A stretch of DNA of 64,000 bases from a bacterium (GCA_905221195.1 CAJNCF010000008.1:20090-84089), one strand, 5' to 3'; positions 1 through 11,643 are shown, counted from the first letter of the stretch. Numbers and translations are program-made. The notes: generated from the letters alone by a model not told the origin.

Positions 1-63
1 CCAAAAGCAAGTTTCTTTTAGCAAATGCGTTCCAAATTCCCCAAAACATATTCTATTTTAGGT

Positions 64-92
64 TTGTGAAAATCACTTTTTTATGGTAGAAT
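64..92 (+). promoter_or_regulatory. promoter of rny
   Basis: A TTGTGA -35 (64-69) and a TAGAAT -10 (87-92) are 17 bp apart, and the -10 carries an upstream TG (84-85), making it an extended -10. It lies about 50 bp before the rny start. The first 60 bases of the window show no gene. Confidence 0.6.
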
Positions 93-140
93 GTAAAAGA
101 ATGTATGTCATTCGGAATAACAATAAAATGAGGTAAAAAC

Positions 141-1754
141 ATGGAAATCATGTCGCTTGCGATTGCTGTTTTTGCCGTCATCATTGGTTTAGTCATTGGA
201 TATGTCAGCATCTCAGCCAAGATGAAATCATCTCAGGAAGCTGCAGAGTTGATGCTTTTAAATGCTGAACAAGAAGCAACTAATTTACGTGGACAAGCTG
301 AGCGTGAAGCGGATTTACTTGTTAATGAAGCCAAACGTGAAAGCAAGTCTCTTAAAAAAGAAGCACTATTGGAGGCCAAAGAAGAAGCCAGAAAATACCG
401 TGAAGAAGTGGACGCTGAATTCAAATCAGAACGTCAAGAACTCAAACAAATCGAAAGTCGTTTGACAGAGAGAGCTACGAGCCTCGACCGTAAGGACGAC
501 AATTTGACGAGTAAAGAACAAACACTTGAACAAAAAGAACAAAGTATTTCTGATAGAGCGAAAAACCTTGATGCGCGTGAAGAGCAATTAGAGGAAGTCG
601 AAAGACAAAAAGAAGCAGAACTAGAGCGTATTGGTGCCCTGTCTCAGGCAGAAGCACGAGATATTATCTTGGCTCAGACAGAGGAAAACTTGACCAAGGA
701 GATTGCCAGTCGTATTCGCGAAGCTGAGCAAGAGGTCAAGGAACGTTCTGACAAAATGGCCAAGGATATCCTGGTTCAAGCTATGCAACGTATCGCTGGT
801 GAATATGTAGCGGAGTCGACAAACTCAACGGTTCATCTACCAGACGATACTATGAAGGGACGCATTATTGGTCGTGAAGGTCGTAACATTCGTACCTTTG
901 AAAGTTTGACAGGGGTCGATGTGATTATCGACGATACACCAGAAGTGGTAACCTTGTCAGGTTTTGACCCGATTCGTCGCGAGATTGCCCGTATGACTAT
1001 GGAAATGTTGCTCAAGGATGGTCGTATTCATCCAGCTCGTATCGAGGAGTTGGTTGAGAAAAACCGTCAGGAGATTGACAATAAAATCCGTGAATATGGT
1101 GAGGCTGCTGCCTATGAAATCGGTGCGCCAAACCTTCACCCTGACTTGATGAAGATTATGGGACGTTTGCAGTTCCGTACTTCTTATGGACAAAATGTCT
1201 TGCGTCATTCGATTGAGGTTGCTAAGTTGGCTGGTATCATGGCCAGCGAACTTGGAGAAAATGCGGCTCTTGCCCGTCGTGCAGGATTCCTTCACGATAT
1301 CGGGAAAGCTATTGACCGTGAGGTTGAAGGTAGCCACGTTGAAATCGGTATGGAATTGGCCCGTAAGTACAAGGAACACCCAGTTGTGGTCAATACCATT
1401 GCTAGTCACCACGGCGACGTTGAAGCAGAAAGTGTGATTGCAGTGATCGTTGCTGCGGCAGATGCCTTGAGTGCAGCCCGTCCGGGAGCTCGTAGTGAAT
1501 CTCTTGAAAGCTACATCAAGCGTCTCCATGATTTGGAAGAAATTGCTAACGGCTTTGAGGGAGTACAAACTAGCTTTGCCCTTCAAGCAGGACGTGAAAT
1601 CCGCATCATGGTCAATCCAGGACAAATCAAGGACGACAAAGTCACAATCTTGGCTCACAAAGTTCGTGAGAAAATTGAAAACAATCTCGATTACCCAGGA
1701 AATATCAAGGTAACCGTGATTCGCGAGCTTCGTGCAGTAGATTATGCTAAATAA
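141..1754 (+). CDS. rny: ribonuclease Y (RNase Y)
   Basis: Membrane-anchored endoribonuclease that starts mRNA decay in Firmicutes. The 537-residue protein has the full family layout. There is one N-terminal membrane segment (about residues 5-23), then a long charged coiled coil (about 30-200). A KH RNA-binding domain follows around residues 235-290 ([15 protein letters not shown]), and then an HD phosphohydrolase domain with the catalytic HD pair in [10 protein letters not shown] near residues 383-384. A GAGG ribosome site supports the ATG at 141; a second ATG three codons on is possible. The gene has its own promoter and a terminator behind it, so it looks monocistronic. The identification is firm because all four regions are intact. 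Confidence 0.97.
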   Translation: MEIMSLAIAVFAVIIGLVIGYVSISAKMKSSQEAAELMLLNAEQEATNLRGQAEREADLLVNEAKRESKSLKKEALLEAKEEARKYREEVDAEFKSERQELKQIESRLTERATSLDRKDDNLTSKEQTLEQKEQSISDRAKNLDAREEQLEEVERQKEAELERIGALSQAEARDIILAQTEENLTKEIASRIREAEQEVKERSDKMAKDILVQAMQRIAGEYVAESTNSTVHLPDDTMKGRIIGREGRNIRTFESLTGVDVIIDDTPEVVTLSGFDPIRREIARMTMEMLLKDGRIHPARIEELVEKNRQEIDNKIREYGEAAAYEIGAPNLHPDLMKIMGRLQFRTSYGQNVLRHSIEVAKLAGIMASELGENAALARRAGFLHDIGKAIDREVEGSHVEIGMELARKYKEHPVVVNTIASHHGDVEAESVIAVIVAAADALSAARPGARSESLESYIKRLHDLEEIANGFEGVQTSFALQAGREIRIMVNPGQIKDDKVTILAHKVREKIENNLDYPGNIKVTVIRELRAVDYAK

Positions 1755-1760
1755 ATAAGA

Positions 1761-1789
1761 AAGAGCAGTTGAAAAATTACTGCTTTTTT
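1761..1789 (+). terminator. terminator after rny
   Basis: Stem AGCAGT / ACTGCT around an A-rich loop, followed by a run of six T. It separates rny from gmk. Confidence 0.75.
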
Positions 1790-1877
1790 GTTACACTAGA
1801 TAGAAAGACTGTAGAAGGATAGTTTGCGCAAAATGCTACTATCTGAAGGGAAATCTTATTTTATTTTTACAGACTGA

Positions 1878-2519
<642 letters not shown>

Positions 2520-2543
2520 AATTTAGAAAATAGGTACAAGCAA

Positions 2544-2858
2544 ATGATGTTAAAACCCTCTATTGATACCTTGCTCGACAAGGTTCCTTCAAAATATTCA
2601 CTCGTAATCTTGGAAGCAAAACGTGCTCACGAATTGGAAGCAGGTGCGCCAGCAACTCAAGGTTTCAAGTCTGAAAAATCAACTCTTCGCGCTTTAGAAG
2701 AAATCGAATCAGGAAACGTAACCATTCACCCAGATCCAGAAGGAAAACGTGAAGCAGTACGTCGCCGTATCGAAGAAGAAAAACGCCGTAAAGAAGAAGA
2801 AGAAAAGAAAATCAAAGAGCAAATCGCTAAAGAAAAAGAAGATGGTGAAAAAATTTAA
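2544..2858 (+). CDS. rpoZ: RNA polymerase omega subunit
   Basis: Small subunit that helps assemble and stabilise the beta-prime subunit of RNA polymerase. The 104 residues hold the family's N-terminal core ([19 protein letters not shown], then KRAHEL) followed by a streptococcal-type tail from about residue 70 that is almost entirely Glu, Lys and Arg and probably helical. It lies immediately after gmk and before priA. Two Met codons start the frame; either could be used. Confidence 0.95.
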
Positions 2859-2886
2859 GGTTGGGGGGACTCAATCTTATTTTTTC
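2857..2886 (+). terminator. weak terminator between rpoZ and priA
   Basis: A 7-bp stem AAGGTTG / CAATCTT (one G-U pair) around a G-rich loop, followed by A and six T. The stem overlaps the rpoZ stop codon. It is probably partial, letting some transcription continue into priA. Confidence 0.45.
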
Positions 2887-2923
2887 TATTGCAAGAATAT
2901 ACTGATAAGGAGGAGGTGAGAAG

Positions 2924-5326
2924 ATGGCTATAGCCAAGATTATCGTGGATGTATCCTTGATGCAGACAGACCAGCCCTATAGTTACAGAATTCCTGAGGA
3001 ATTTGAGGGAATGCTAGAAGTTGGGATGAGGGTTCACGTGCCCTTTGGTAAGGGCAATCGCCTGATTCAAGGGATTGTTCTTGGTTTGGAGTCCCAATCA
3101 GATGAAGATGAAGAAGAGATGGAGCAAGATTTAAAAGATATTGCCGAGGTGTTGGATTTTTCACCTGTTCTCACACAAGAACAACTCTGGTTGGCTGAAG
3201 AGTTACGCAAGTCAGTCTTCTCCTACAAAATCTCCATTCTCAAGGCCATGCTACCAGGATTTCTAAATTCTAGCTATGACAAGATTCTCTATCCTCTGGA
3301 AGGCCTAAGTCATGAAGACCGAGAGCGTCTGTTTGGTTCAGAAGATTCGCTTGCCTTTTCTTCTCTGGATTTAGGTAAGCAAGCTGAAATGATGCGTTTG
3401 ACTAGAAAAGGTCTGCTTGGTCTGGAATATCAGGCAGTCGATCAAAAGAAGATCAAGACCCAGTCTTGGTATGAGGTTGACCTTGCTCAATTAGAAAGTG
3501 TAGAGATTTCTGCACGTGCCAAGAAAAAATTAGAACTGAGGGACTATTTACTGTCTTATCCTGAGAGCGCTTCCTTGGCTAGTTTATTAGAGTCCTATTC
3601 GCGGGAGCAAGTCAACTTCTTTGTAGAACAAGGTGCTGTGACCATAGTCCAAAAAGAAGTGCAACGCTCGGCTGCTTATTTTGAAGGGATTGAGGCAAGT
3701 AGACCTTTGGAACTAAATTCAGAGCAAAGACAGGCGCGTGATGCGGTTGTCAGTGCGATTGGCAGTCATCAGCCTCCCTTCCTCCTTCAAGGGATTACAG
3801 GAAGTGGGAAAACCGAGGTTTACTTGCAGATTATCCAAGGGGCCTTGGACAAGGGTAAAACAGCCATTTTACTGGTACCTGAGATTTCCTTGACTCCTCA
3901 GATGACGGAGCGTTTTATCGCTCGCTTTGGTGAGAAAGTGGCCATTCTTCATTCAGGCCTGTCTAATGGTGAAAAGTATGATGAATGGCGCAAAGTGGAG
4001 CGCGGAGATGCTCAAGTTGTTGTTGGTGCTAGATCTGCTATCTTTGCTCCGCTGAAAAATCTAGGTGTCATGATTATTGATGAGGAGCATGAAGCGACTT
4101 ATAAGCAAGACAGCAATCCCCGTTACCATGCCAGAGAGGTGGCAATTTTACGGTCTCAATATAATCAAGCGGCCTTGGTCCTTGGTTCGGCAACACCTAG
4201 TCTGGAAAGCCGTGCTCGGGCTGGAAAAGGTGTCTATCAACACTTACGTCTGACCCAACGTGCCAATCCTTTGGCTAGGATCCCTGAGGTTCAAGTGATA
4301 GACTTTCGAGACTATATCGGACAAAATGAGACGTCAAACTTTACGCCTCCTTTGCTAGAGGCTATCCAAAATCGTCTTGCTAAAAAAGAGCAGGTGGTTC
4401 TCATGCTCAATCGCCGTGGCTATTCTAGCTTTGTCATGTGTCGGGAGTGTGGGACGGTTGATACTTGTCCTAACTGTGATATTTCCCTGACCTTGCACAT
4501 GGATACCAAGACCATGAACTGCCATTACTGTGGTTTTTCAAAGGACATTCCTCAGGTCTGTCCTAACTGTAAGAGTCGCAGCATTCGTTACTATGGAACA
4601 GGGACTCAAAAGGCTTATGACGAGTTGGCAGAGCTTTTTCCTCAGGCACGCATTCTGCGCATGGATGTGGATACGACGCGCAAGAAAGGCAGTCACCAGG
4701 CTCTACTTGACCAGTTTGGACGAGGAGAGGCGGATATCTTGCTTGGTACTCAGATGATTGCCAAGGGCTTGGATTTTCCCAATGTGACCCTAGTCGGAGT
4801 TCTTAATGCGGATACGGCCTTGAATCTACCAGATTTCCGTTCTTCTGAGAGAACCTTCCAGCTCTTGACTCAGGTGTCAGGTCGAGCAGGTCGGGCTGAA
4901 AAAGCAGGTCAGGTTTTGATTCAGTCCTATAATCCGCAGCACTATGCTATTCGATTTGCCAAGGATCAGGATTACGAAGGCTTTTATGCTTATGAAATGG
5001 GAATTAGACGACAACTTGGCTATCCACCTTACTATTTCACGATTGGCATTACCCTTTCTCACAAAAAAGAAGAAGTGGTTGTCAAGAGTGCTTATGAAGT
5101 TATGAACATCTTGAGGTCAGGTTTGTCAGAGACCAGTAAGATTCTCGGGCCGACGCCCAAGCCCATTGCTCGTACCCACAACCTTTATCATTACCAGATT
5201 TTAATTAAATACCGTTTAGAGGATGAACTTGGTCCGACCCTCAATCGAGTACTGGCCTTGACTCAAGAACGAGAAAATAGTGAGCTCCGTCTCAGCATTG
5301 ATCAGGAGCCACAGCAATTTTTATAA
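2924..5326 (+). CDS. priA: primosomal protein N' (replication restart helicase PriA)
   Basis: DEAH-type 3'-5' DNA helicase that recognises stalled forks and D-loops and reloads the replicative helicase. The 800-residue protein has an N-terminal DNA-binding region and the Walker A motif GITGSGKTEVY near residue 290. The DEEH Walker B (MIIDEEHEATYK) lies near residue 384. A zinc-binding insertion with CRECG, CPNC, CHYCG and CPNC pairs begins near residue 505, and the C-terminal helicase motifs include QVSGRAGRAEKAG. GGAGGAGG sits just before the ATG. fmt follows after 12 bases with its own ribosome site, so it begins a string of tightly spaced genes. Confidence 0.97.
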   Translation: MAIAKIIVDVSLMQTDQPYSYRIPEEFEGMLEVGMRVHVPFGKGNRLIQGIVLGLESQSDEDEEEMEQDLKDIAEVLDFSPVLTQEQLWLAEELRKSVFSYKISILKAMLPGFLNSSYDKILYPLEGLSHEDRERLFGSEDSLAFSSLDLGKQAEMMRLTRKGLLGLEYQAVDQKKIKTQSWYEVDLAQLESVEISARAKKKLELRDYLLSYPESASLASLLESYSREQVNFFVEQGAVTIVQKEVQRSAAYFEGIEASRPLELNSEQRQARDAVVSAIGSHQPPFLLQGITGSGKTEVYLQIIQGALDKGKTAILLVPEISLTPQMTERFIARFGEKVAILHSGLSNGEKYDEWRKVERGDAQVVVGARSAIFAPLKNLGVMIIDEEHEATYKQDSNPRYHAREVAILRSQYNQAALVLGSATPSLESRARAGKGVYQHLRLTQRANPLARIPEVQVIDFRDYIGQNETSNFTPPLLEAIQNRLAKKEQVVLMLNRRGYSSFVMCRECGTVDTCPNCDISLTLHMDTKTMNCHYCGFSKDIPQVCPNCKSRSIRYYGTGTQKAYDELAELFPQARILRMDVDTTRKKGSHQALLDQFGRGEADILLGTQMIAKGLDFPNVTLVGVLNADTALNLPDFRSSERTFQLLTQVSGRAGRAEKAGQVLIQSYNPQHYAIRFAKDQDYEGFYAYEMGIRRQLGYPPYYFTIGITLSHKKEEVVVKSAYEVMNILRSGLSETSKILGPTPKPIARTHNLYHYQILIKYRLEDELGPTLNRVLALTQERENSELRLSIDQEPQQFL

Positions 5327-5338
5327 GAAGGAGAAGAT

Positions 5339-6274
5339 ATGACAAAACTAATCTTTATGGGAACTCCCGACTTTTCAGCAACAGTCTTAAAAGGGCTTTT
5401 GACAGATAACCGTTACGAAATTCTAGCCGTTGTAACCCAGCCAGACCGTGCTGTCGGACGTAAAAAAGTGATCCAAGAGACACCAGTCAAGCAGGCTGCC
5501 AAAGAGGCTGGACTTCCTATCTACCAACCTGAAAAATTATCTGGAAGTCCAGAGATGGAAGCGATTATGAAGCTAGGAGCAGATGGAATTGTGACTGCTG
5601 CTTTTGGGCAGTTTCTCCCAAGTAAACTCCTTGATAGCATGGATTTTGCGGTCAATGTTCACGCTTCCCTCCTTCCAAAACACCGTGGTGGTGCGCCTAT
5701 CCATTATGCCTTGATTCAAGGGGATAAGGAAGCTGGTGTGACCATTATGGAAATGGTTAAGGAAATGGATGCAGGAGATATGATTTCTCGTCGTAGTATT
5801 CCTATCACAGATGAGGATAATGTCGGCACCTTGTTTGAGAAATTAGCTCTCGTTGGTCGTGATTTACTTTTGGACACTCTGCCTGCCTATATTGCTGGTG
5901 AAATCAAACCTGAACCGCAGGATCCAAGTCAGGTTAGTTTCTCTCCAAATATCAAGCCAGAAGAAGAAAAGTTGGATTGGACTAAAAGCAATCGCCAACT
6001 CTTCAACCAAATTCGTGGCATGAACCCCTGGCCTGTTGCCCATACTTTCCTTAAGGGCGACCGATTTAAGATTTATGAAGCCCTACCAGTAGAAGGTCAG
6101 GGAAATCCAGGTGAAATCCTTTCTATCGGTAAGAAAGAATTGATCGTCGCTACGGCTGAAGGAGCTTTGTCTCTTAAACAAGTGCAGCCAGCTGGTAAAC
6201 CTAAGATGGACATTGCTTCCTTCCTCAACGGTGTTGGACGGACATTGACTGTAGGAGAACGATTTGGTGACTAA
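5339..6274 (+). CDS. fmt: methionyl-tRNA formyltransferase
   Basis: Adds a formyl group from 10-formyl-THF to Met-tRNA(fMet) for translation initiation. The 311-residue length is standard. The catalytic triad residues are visible: N106 and H108 in [14 protein letters not shown] and D144 in EMDAGDM. The C-terminal domain that contacts the tRNA is complete. The start has GAAGGAGA upstream. The last bases overlap rsmB, so translation of the two is probably coupled. Confidence 0.96.
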   Translation: MTKLIFMGTPDFSATVLKGLLTDNRYEILAVVTQPDRAVGRKKVIQETPVKQAAKEAGLPIYQPEKLSGSPEMEAIMKLGADGIVTAAFGQFLPSKLLDSMDFAVNVHASLLPKHRGGAPIHYALIQGDKEAGVTIMEMVKEMDAGDMISRRSIPITDEDNVGTLFEKLALVGRDLLLDTLPAYIAGEIKPEPQDPSQVSFSPNIKPEEEKLDWTKSNRQLFNQIRGMNPWPVAHTFLKGDRFKIYEALPVEGQGNPGEILSIGKKELIVATAEGALSLKQVQPAGKPKMDIASFLNGVGRTLTVGERFGD

Positions 6275-7580
6275 AGTAGAAACGGCTAGAAATCTAGCTC
6301 TAGCAATATTAGAGGATGTCTTTATCAATCAAGCATACTCAAATATCGCATTAAATAAGCATCTCAAGGGAAGTCAATTTTCGGCAACAGACAAGGGCTT
6401 GGTAACTGAGATTGTCTATGGAACGGTAGCCCGTAAATTGACGCTGGAATGGTACCTATCCCACTTTATCGAAGATAGAGACCAGTTAGACAGCTGGCTC
6501 TATGTTCTGCTTCTCATGAGTGCCTACCAACTTCGCTATTTGGATAAGATTCCAGACCATGCTGTGGTCAATGAAGCAGTAGAATTGGCTAAAGTTCGTA
6601 AAAAAAGTAGCGAAAAATTGGTCAACGCTGTCTTACGCCGTATCCTGCGTGAAGGCTGGCCAGATATTGCCAGCATCAAGCGAAAAAACAAGCGTGATTC
6701 CATTGCCTATTCTCTCCCAGTTTGGCTAGTTGCCAAACTCAAGGAAGAATACGGTGAAGAGAGAGCGCAAGCTATCTTTGAAAGCCTTTTGGTGCGAAAT
6801 AAGGCCAGTATCCGAGTGGCTGATTTAAGTCGAAAAGAGAAAATTCAAGCTTTGTTGGAGGCTAGTGATTCATCTTTATCTGTTTCTGGTCTCGTCAAGG
6901 AGCAAGGGCATTTTGCAGGTCATGATTTGTTTGCAGAAGGTGCTATAACCATTCAAGACGAGTCTAGTCAACTGGTTGCTCCGACTCTTGATCTACAAGG
7001 CGATGAGCAGGTCCTAGATGCCTGTGCAGCTCCAGGTGGGAAAACAGCCCATATAGCCTCTTATCTCACGACAGGTCAGGTTACTGCTCTGGACTTGTAC
7101 GACCATAAGTTGGACTTAATTCAAGAAAATGCCCAACGTCTGGGAGTCGCGGATCGGGTTCAAACGCAAAAATTAGATGCCAGAAAGGTGCATGAGTTTT
7201 TTGGTCAGGCTTCTTTTGATAAGATTTTGGTAGATGCTCCCTGTTCAGGAATCGGTCTTTTGCGCCGAAAACCAGACATCAAATACAATAAAGAAACGGC
7301 AGATTTCGCGTCCTTACAGGAAATTCAGCTAGAAATATTAGGTAGTGTTTGTCAAACACTAGGCAAAGGTGGTATAATAACTTATAGTACCTGTACCATT
7401 GTTTCAGAGGAGAATTTTCAAGTCGTTGAGGCGTTTTTAGAAAGTCATCCCGAGTTCGAGCAGGTAAAACTAGAACATGAATGTAAGGATATCATGAAAG
7501 ATGGCTGTATCCTCATTACACCTGAATTGTATGGAAGTGATGGATTCTTCATCAGTCAATTTCGCAAGATATCGGATTAG
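6267..7580 (+). CDS. rsmB: 16S rRNA (cytosine-967-C5)-methyltransferase
   Basis: SAM-dependent enzyme that methylates C967 of 16S rRNA. It has an N-terminal NusB-like domain (about residues 1-135) followed by a Rossmann methyltransferase domain. The SAM motif is [15 protein letters not shown], and the two family cysteines are in [15 protein letters not shown] and YSTCTI. A TTG lies one codon upstream, but GTG at 6267 gives better spacing from AGGAGA and a [11 protein letters not shown] start, so I chose it. The start lies inside the end of fmt. phpP follows after 14 bases. Confidence 0.94.
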   Translation: MTKVETARNLALAILEDVFINQAYSNIALNKHLKGSQFSATDKGLVTEIVYGTVARKLTLEWYLSHFIEDRDQLDSWLYVLLLMSAYQLRYLDKIPDHAVVNEAVELAKVRKKSSEKLVNAVLRRILREGWPDIASIKRKNKRDSIAYSLPVWLVAKLKEEYGEERAQAIFESLLVRNKASIRVADLSRKEKIQALLEASDSSLSVSGLVKEQGHFAGHDLFAEGAITIQDESSQLVAPTLDLQGDEQVLDACAAPGGKTAHIASYLTTGQVTALDLYDHKLDLIQENAQRLGVADRVQTQKLDARKVHEFFGQASFDKILVDAPCSGIGLLRRKPDIKYNKETADFASLQEIQLEILGSVCQTLGKGGIITYSTCTIVSEENFQVVEAFLESHPEFEQVKLEHECKDIMKDGCILITPELYGSDGFFISQFRKISD

Positions 7581-7594
7581 GAAGGAACTGACAC

Positions 7595-8335
7595 ATGGAA
7601 ATTTCATTATTAACAGATGTTGGTCAGAAACGAACAAATAACCAAGACTATGTCAACCACTATGTCAATAGAGCTGGACGTACCATGATTATTTTAGCTG
7701 ATGGGATGGGAGGTCATCGCGCAGGGAATATCGCTAGTGAAATGGCGGTAACAGACCTAGGTATAGCTTGGGTTGATACCCAAATCGATACAGTCAATGA
7801 AGTGCGTGAATGGTTTGCCCATTACCTAGAAATTGAAAATCAAAAGATTCACCAACTTGGACAAGATGATGCCTATAAAGGAATGGGAACAACTCTAGAA
7901 GCTGTTGCTATTATTGGCAATCAGGCTATCTATGCCCACATTGGAGATTCTCGTATCGGTTTGATTCGTGGGGAAGAATACCATCAGTTAACGAGCGACC
8001 ATTCCTTGGTCAATGAATTGCTCAAGGCAGGTCAATTGACACCAGAAGAAGCAGCCAGCCATCCACAGAAAAATATTATTACTCAATCTATCGGTCAAAA
8101 AGATGAAGTTCAACCTGATTTTGGAATAATTACTCTTGAGCTAGGTGACTATCTCTTGCTCAATAGTGATGGTTTGACCAACATGATTTCAGGCAGTGAG
8201 ATTTGTGATATTGTAACCAGTGATATTCCTTTGTCAGATAAAACAGCGACACTCGTGCGTTTTGCTAACAATGCAGGAGGTTTAGACAATATTACGGTTG
8301 CCCTTGTTTCTATGAACGAGGAGGATGCAGAATGA
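7595..8335 (+). CDS. phpP: PP2C-type serine/threonine protein phosphatase
   Basis: Manganese-dependent cytosolic phosphatase that reverses phosphorylation by the neighbouring PASTA kinase. The 246 residues show the PP2C motifs in order: QKRTNNQD (about 11-18), ADGMGGH with the metal ligand Asp36 (35-41), [22 protein letters not shown] and DNITVALV near the end. The stop codon overlaps the kinase start in an ATGA arrangement, the standard coupled phosphatase-kinase layout of Gram-positives. AGGAAGGAA precedes the start. Confidence 0.96.
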   Translation: MEISLLTDVGQKRTNNQDYVNHYVNRAGRTMIILADGMGGHRAGNIASEMAVTDLGIAWVDTQIDTVNEVREWFAHYLEIENQKIHQLGQDDAYKGMGTTLEAVAIIGNQAIYAHIGDSRIGLIRGEEYHQLTSDHSLVNELLKAGQLTPEEAASHPQKNIITQSIGQKDEVQPDFGIITLELGDYLLLNSDGLTNMISGSEICDIVTSDIPLSDKTATLVRFANNAGGLDNITVALVSMNEEDAE

Positions 8336-10233
8336 TCCAAATCGGCAAAATTTTTGCCGGACGCTATCGGATTGTGAAACAGATTGGCCGAGGAGGCATG
8401 GCAGATGTCTATTTGGCCAAGGATTTAATTCTAGACGGAGAAGAAGTGGCAGTGAAGGTCCTGAGGACCAACTACCAGACGGACCCGATAGCTGTAGCTC
8501 GTTTTCAACGTGAAGCGAGAGCTATGGCAGATCTAGACCATCCTCATATCGTTCGGATAACAGATATTGGTGAGGAAGATGGTCAACAGTACCTCGCAAT
8601 GGAGTATGTTGCTGGGCTAGACCTCAAACGCTATATCAAGGAACACTATCCTCTTTCTAATGAAGAAGCCGTCCGCATTATGGGACAAATCCTCCTAGCC
8701 ATGCGTTTGGCCCATACCAGAGGAATTGTTCACAGGGACTTGAAACCTCAAAATATCCTCTTGACACCAGATGGGACTGCCAAAGTCACAGATTTTGGGA
8801 TTGCGGTAGCCTTTGCTGAGACGAGTCTGACTCAGACTAACTCTATGCTGGGTTCAGTTCATTACTTGTCGCCAGAGCAGGCGCGTGGTTCGAAGGCAAC
8901 TGTACAGAGTGATATCTATGCTATGGGGATTATTTTCTATGAGATGCTGACAGGCCATATCCCTTATGACGGGGATAGCGCGGTTACCATCGCCCTTCAG
9001 CATTTCCAGAAACCACTGCCATCGGTTATGGCTGAAAATCCATCTGTGCCTCAGGCTTTGGAAAATGTTGTCATCAAGGCAACTGCTAAGAAATTGACAG
9101 ATCGCTACAAATCAGTCGCTGAAATGTATGTGGACTTGTCGAGTAGTTTGTCTTATAATCGTCGCAATGAACCAAAGCTGGTCTTTGACGATGCGACTAA
9201 GGCGGACACCAAGACTCTACCAAAAGTATCTCAGAGCACCTTGACCTCGATTCCTAAGGTGCAAACACAGAGTCCGAAGCCACAGACTGCGAAGCCGAGT
9301 CAGCAGGTTTCAGAAGACAATTACGTGACCAAGCCTGTTAAGAAACGGAAATTTAGAGTTCGCTATATGATTTTGTTGGCCAGCATTGTATTGGTGGCAG
9401 CCTCTCTGATTTGGATATTATCCAGAACTCCTGCAACCATTGCCATTCCAGATGTGGCAGGTCAGACAGTTGCGGAAGCCAAGGAAACCCTCAAGAAAGC
9501 CAATTTTGAGATTGGCGAGGAGAAGTCAGAAGCTAGTGAAAAGGTGGAAGAAGGACGGATTATCCGTACAGATCCTGGCGCTGGAACGACTCGAAAAGAA
9601 GGTTCAAAAATTAATTTGATTGTCTCATCAGGCAAGCAATCTTTCCAATTGAGTAATTATATCGGCCGTAAATCCACGGATGTTATCGCAGAACTCAAGC
9701 AGAAGAAGGTTCCTGAAAATCTCATCAAGATCGAGGAAGAAGAATCAAGTGAGAGCGAAGCAGGAACTGTTCTCAGACAGAGTCCAGCTGCTGGAACAAC
9801 CTATGATTTGAGCAAGGCATCAACGATTACCTTAACCGTTGCTAAGAAAGTAACCAGCGTTGCTATGCCAAGTTATACAGGTTCTAGTCTTGAATTTACC
9901 AAAAACAATCTTGTTCAAATTGTCGGTATTAAAGAAGCCAATATTGAAGTTGTAGAAGTGTCGACAGCTCCCGCTGGAACGGCTGAAGGTACAGTCGTTG
10001 AACAGAGTCCAAAAGCAGGTGATAAGGTTGATTTGACTAAGACGCGTGTCAAGATTTCAATTTACAAACCGAAAACACTGCCGTCAACGTCATCACCAGC
10101 ATCAGTTCAACGTGGAAACCAAGGTTCTACTACAACACCAAGTCAGGGGAACCAACAAGGAAATCAACGAGGGAATGCACCTGCTCCTACTCCATCAAGT
10201 AGTGAAGGCAACCACGAAAATTCTCGTGATTAA
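8332..10233 (+). CDS. stkP: PASTA-domain serine/threonine protein kinase
   Basis: Transmembrane kinase that senses peptidoglycan or its precursors and controls division and wall growth. Residues 1-275 are a Hanks-type kinase with glycine loop [19 protein letters not shown], the [11 protein letters not shown] catalytic loop, DFGIA and an APE-like SPEQARG. A threonine-rich linker leads to a single membrane helix at about 345-361. Outside I count three PASTA domains (about 368-433, 434-505 and 506-578), then a tail of about 55 residues rich in Ser, Thr, Gln, Asn and Pro. Pneumococcal StkP, as I remember it, is longer and has four PASTA domains, so this protein differs at the C-terminus. The name assumes orthology by context. 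Confidence 0.95.
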   Translation: MIQIGKIFAGRYRIVKQIGRGGMADVYLAKDLILDGEEVAVKVLRTNYQTDPIAVARFQREARAMADLDHPHIVRITDIGEEDGQQYLAMEYVAGLDLKRYIKEHYPLSNEEAVRIMGQILLAMRLAHTRGIVHRDLKPQNILLTPDGTAKVTDFGIAVAFAETSLTQTNSMLGSVHYLSPEQARGSKATVQSDIYAMGIIFYEMLTGHIPYDGDSAVTIALQHFQKPLPSVMAENPSVPQALENVVIKATAKKLTDRYKSVAEMYVDLSSSLSYNRRNEPKLVFDDATKADTKTLPKVSQSTLTSIPKVQTQSPKPQTAKPSQQVSEDNYVTKPVKKRKFRVRYMILLASIVLVAASLIWILSRTPATIAIPDVAGQTVAEAKETLKKANFEIGEEKSEASEKVEEGRIIRTDPGAGTTRKEGSKINLIVSSGKQSFQLSNYIGRKSTDVIAELKQKKVPENLIKIEEEESSESEAGTVLRQSPAAGTTYDLSKASTITLTVAKKVTSVAMPSYTGSSLEFTKNNLVQIVGIKEANIEVVEVSTAPAGTAEGTVVEQSPKAGDKVDLTKTRVKISIYKPKTLPSTSSPASVQRGNQGSTTTPSQGNQQGNQRGNAPAPTPSSSEGNHENSRD

Positions 10234-10236
10234 ACG

Positions 10237-10272
10237 AATCTTTGTCATGATTTCATGGCAAAGATTTTTTTT
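10237..10272 (+). terminator. terminator after stkP
   Basis: AATCTTTG / CAAAGATT stem with an inner CATG / CATG pair and a run of eight T. It ends the long priA-to-stkP gene string. Confidence 0.85.
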
Positions 10273-10285
10273 GACTCCAGATTTG

Positions 10286-10294
10286 TGATAAAAT
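10286..10294 (+). promoter_or_regulatory. extended -10 promoter of the ThrE-type genes
   Basis: TGATAAAAT, a TGn-extended -10 with no good -35. The same nonamer recurs before mvaS (11591-11599), scrA (about 17027-17035) and pnp (27285-27293). Confidence 0.55.
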
Positions 10295-10321
10295 AGAAAG
10301 AGTTGATAAAAGGAGGAAAGC

Positions 10322-11080
10322 ATGGAAGAATCAAGAGAATTAAATGCCGTCATCGATGTGATTATGCTAGCGGGGACTATTCTCCTTAAAAGTGGCTCAG
10401 AGATTCATCGTGTAGAAGATACCATGATTCGGATTGCGCATTCGCAGGGAATCGTGGATTGCAATGTTCTTGCCATGCCTGCCGCTATCTTTTTCTCGAT
10501 TGAAAATACCAATATTTCGCGCATGAAGCGTGTGACCTCCTCTTCTTATAACATTGAAAAAGTCTGCGATGTGAACCAGATTTCTCGTCAGCTGGTTGGG
10601 GGGCAGATTGATTTAGAAACAGCCTTCAAGCAATTGACGACCTTGCAAGCTCAACCCCTTCCCTATACCAAGTTGCAGGTAACTTTGGCTGCGACCTTTA
10701 GTGCCCCTTTCTTTTCAGTTATGTTTAGTGGAAATATCTACGACGCACTCGGAGCAGGAGTGGCTACCTTATTTGGTTTTGCCTTTTCCCTTTATGTGGA
10801 GAAGTTTATCCGAATTCCCTTTGTGACAGCATTTGCTGGGGCCTTCGTCTTTGGGATGATTGCCCAGTTTTGGGCTCGCTATACAGGATTTCCTTCAACG
10901 GCAGATTTGATTATAGCTGGTGCGGTTATGCCTTTTGTACCAGGAATTGCCTTAACAAATGCGGTTCGGGATATTATGACCAACCACATAAACTCTGGTA
11001 TGAGTAAGATGTTTGAATCCCTGCTCATTACCCTTGCTTTAGGGGCAGGAACTTCTGTCGCCTTGGTATTGATGAACTAA
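10322..11080 (+). CDS. threonine/serine exporter family protein, larger subunit (ThrE N-terminal type)
   Basis: Probable membrane transporter half. The 252-residue protein has the ThrE/DUF1212 layout: a soluble N-terminal region with the family pattern GSEIHRVEDTM, then about five membrane helices from residue 120 on. In actinobacterial ThrE this region is fused to the partner encoded by the next gene; in streptococci the two parts are separate genes. The next start is 2 bases after this stop. The substrate is not shown by the sequence; export of threonine or serine is inferred from the family name only. Confidence 0.85.
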   Translation: MEESRELNAVIDVIMLAGTILLKSGSEIHRVEDTMIRIAHSQGIVDCNVLAMPAAIFFSIENTNISRMKRVTSSSYNIEKVCDVNQISRQLVGGQIDLETAFKQLTTLQAQPLPYTKLQVTLAATFSAPFFSVMFSGNIYDALGAGVATLFGFAFSLYVEKFIRIPFVTAFAGAFVFGMIAQFWARYTGFPSTADLIIAGAVMPFVPGIALTNAVRDIMTNHINSGMSKMFESLLITLALGAGTSVALVLMN

Positions 11081-11081
11081 T

Positions 11082-11531
11082 ATGACACTAATGACCTTTT
11101 TATTACAAGCAGTAGCAAGTCTTCTTGCTATTATTACCTTTTTAATCGTACTCAATGTTCAACGGTCTATGCTCTTACCAGGAGGGATTTTGGGCATGGT
11201 TGTCTGGCTAATCTATCTCTTGCTCAAGGAGCCGACCAATGTCATTGTAGCCACCTTTATTGCGGCTATTATCGGTTCTTGTGTTAGCCAGATTTTAAGT
11301 ATTCTTTACAAGACCCCTGCTGTAGTCTTTATCTTGGCAATCTTGGCACCCTTAGTTCCAGGCTATCTTTCTTATCGGACAACTGCCTTTTTTGTGACGG
11401 GGGATTATAGTCATGCCATTGCTAGTGCAACCTTGGTTGTCATGCTGGCTTTAGTGATTTCCATTGGAATGGCTAGTGGAACAGTGATTCTTAGACTGTA
11501 TTCCTACTTACGAAAACAGCAAAATAATTAG
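11082..11531 (+). CDS. threonine/serine exporter family protein, smaller subunit (ThrE C-terminal type)
   Basis: A 149-residue, almost wholly hydrophobic protein with about five membrane helices, corresponding to the C-terminal half (DUF3815 type) of fused ThrE exporters. It follows the larger half after one base, so the two are co-translated and most likely form one membrane complex. GTP and metal-binding motifs are absent. A terminator follows directly. Confidence 0.83.
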   Translation: MTLMTFLLQAVASLLAIITFLIVLNVQRSMLLPGGILGMVVWLIYLLLKEPTNVIVATFIAAIIGSCVSQILSILYKTPAVVFILAILAPLVPGYLSYRTTAFFVTGDYSHAIASATLVVMLALVISIGMASGTVILRLYSYLRKQQNN

Positions 11532-11540
11532 AATAATAAG

Positions 11541-11570
11541 GGACTTGCTTTGGTGAATCAAGTCTTTTTT
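11541..11570 (+). terminator. terminator after the ThrE-type pair
   Basis: GACTTG / CAAGTC stem followed by six T. Confidence 0.75.
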
Positions 11571-11590
11571 CTCTCTTTTACTGCTATTTG

Positions 11591-11599
11591 TGATAAAAT
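11591..11599 (+). promoter_or_regulatory. extended -10 promoter of mvaS-mvaA
   Basis: TGATAAAAT, identical to the element before the ThrE pair. It lies 45 bp before the chosen mvaS ATG and only 21 bp before an earlier in-frame ATG (11620) that lacks a ribosome site. Confidence 0.6.
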
Positions 11600-11643
11600 A
11601 GTAATGGACGATTTTTTACATGAATGATAAAACAGAGGTAAAT

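Noticed and set aside
957..1658. 233-codon open frame on the minus strand inside rny
   Set aside because: It is antisense to the conserved KH and HD domains, with no ribosome site, promoter or recognisable domain.
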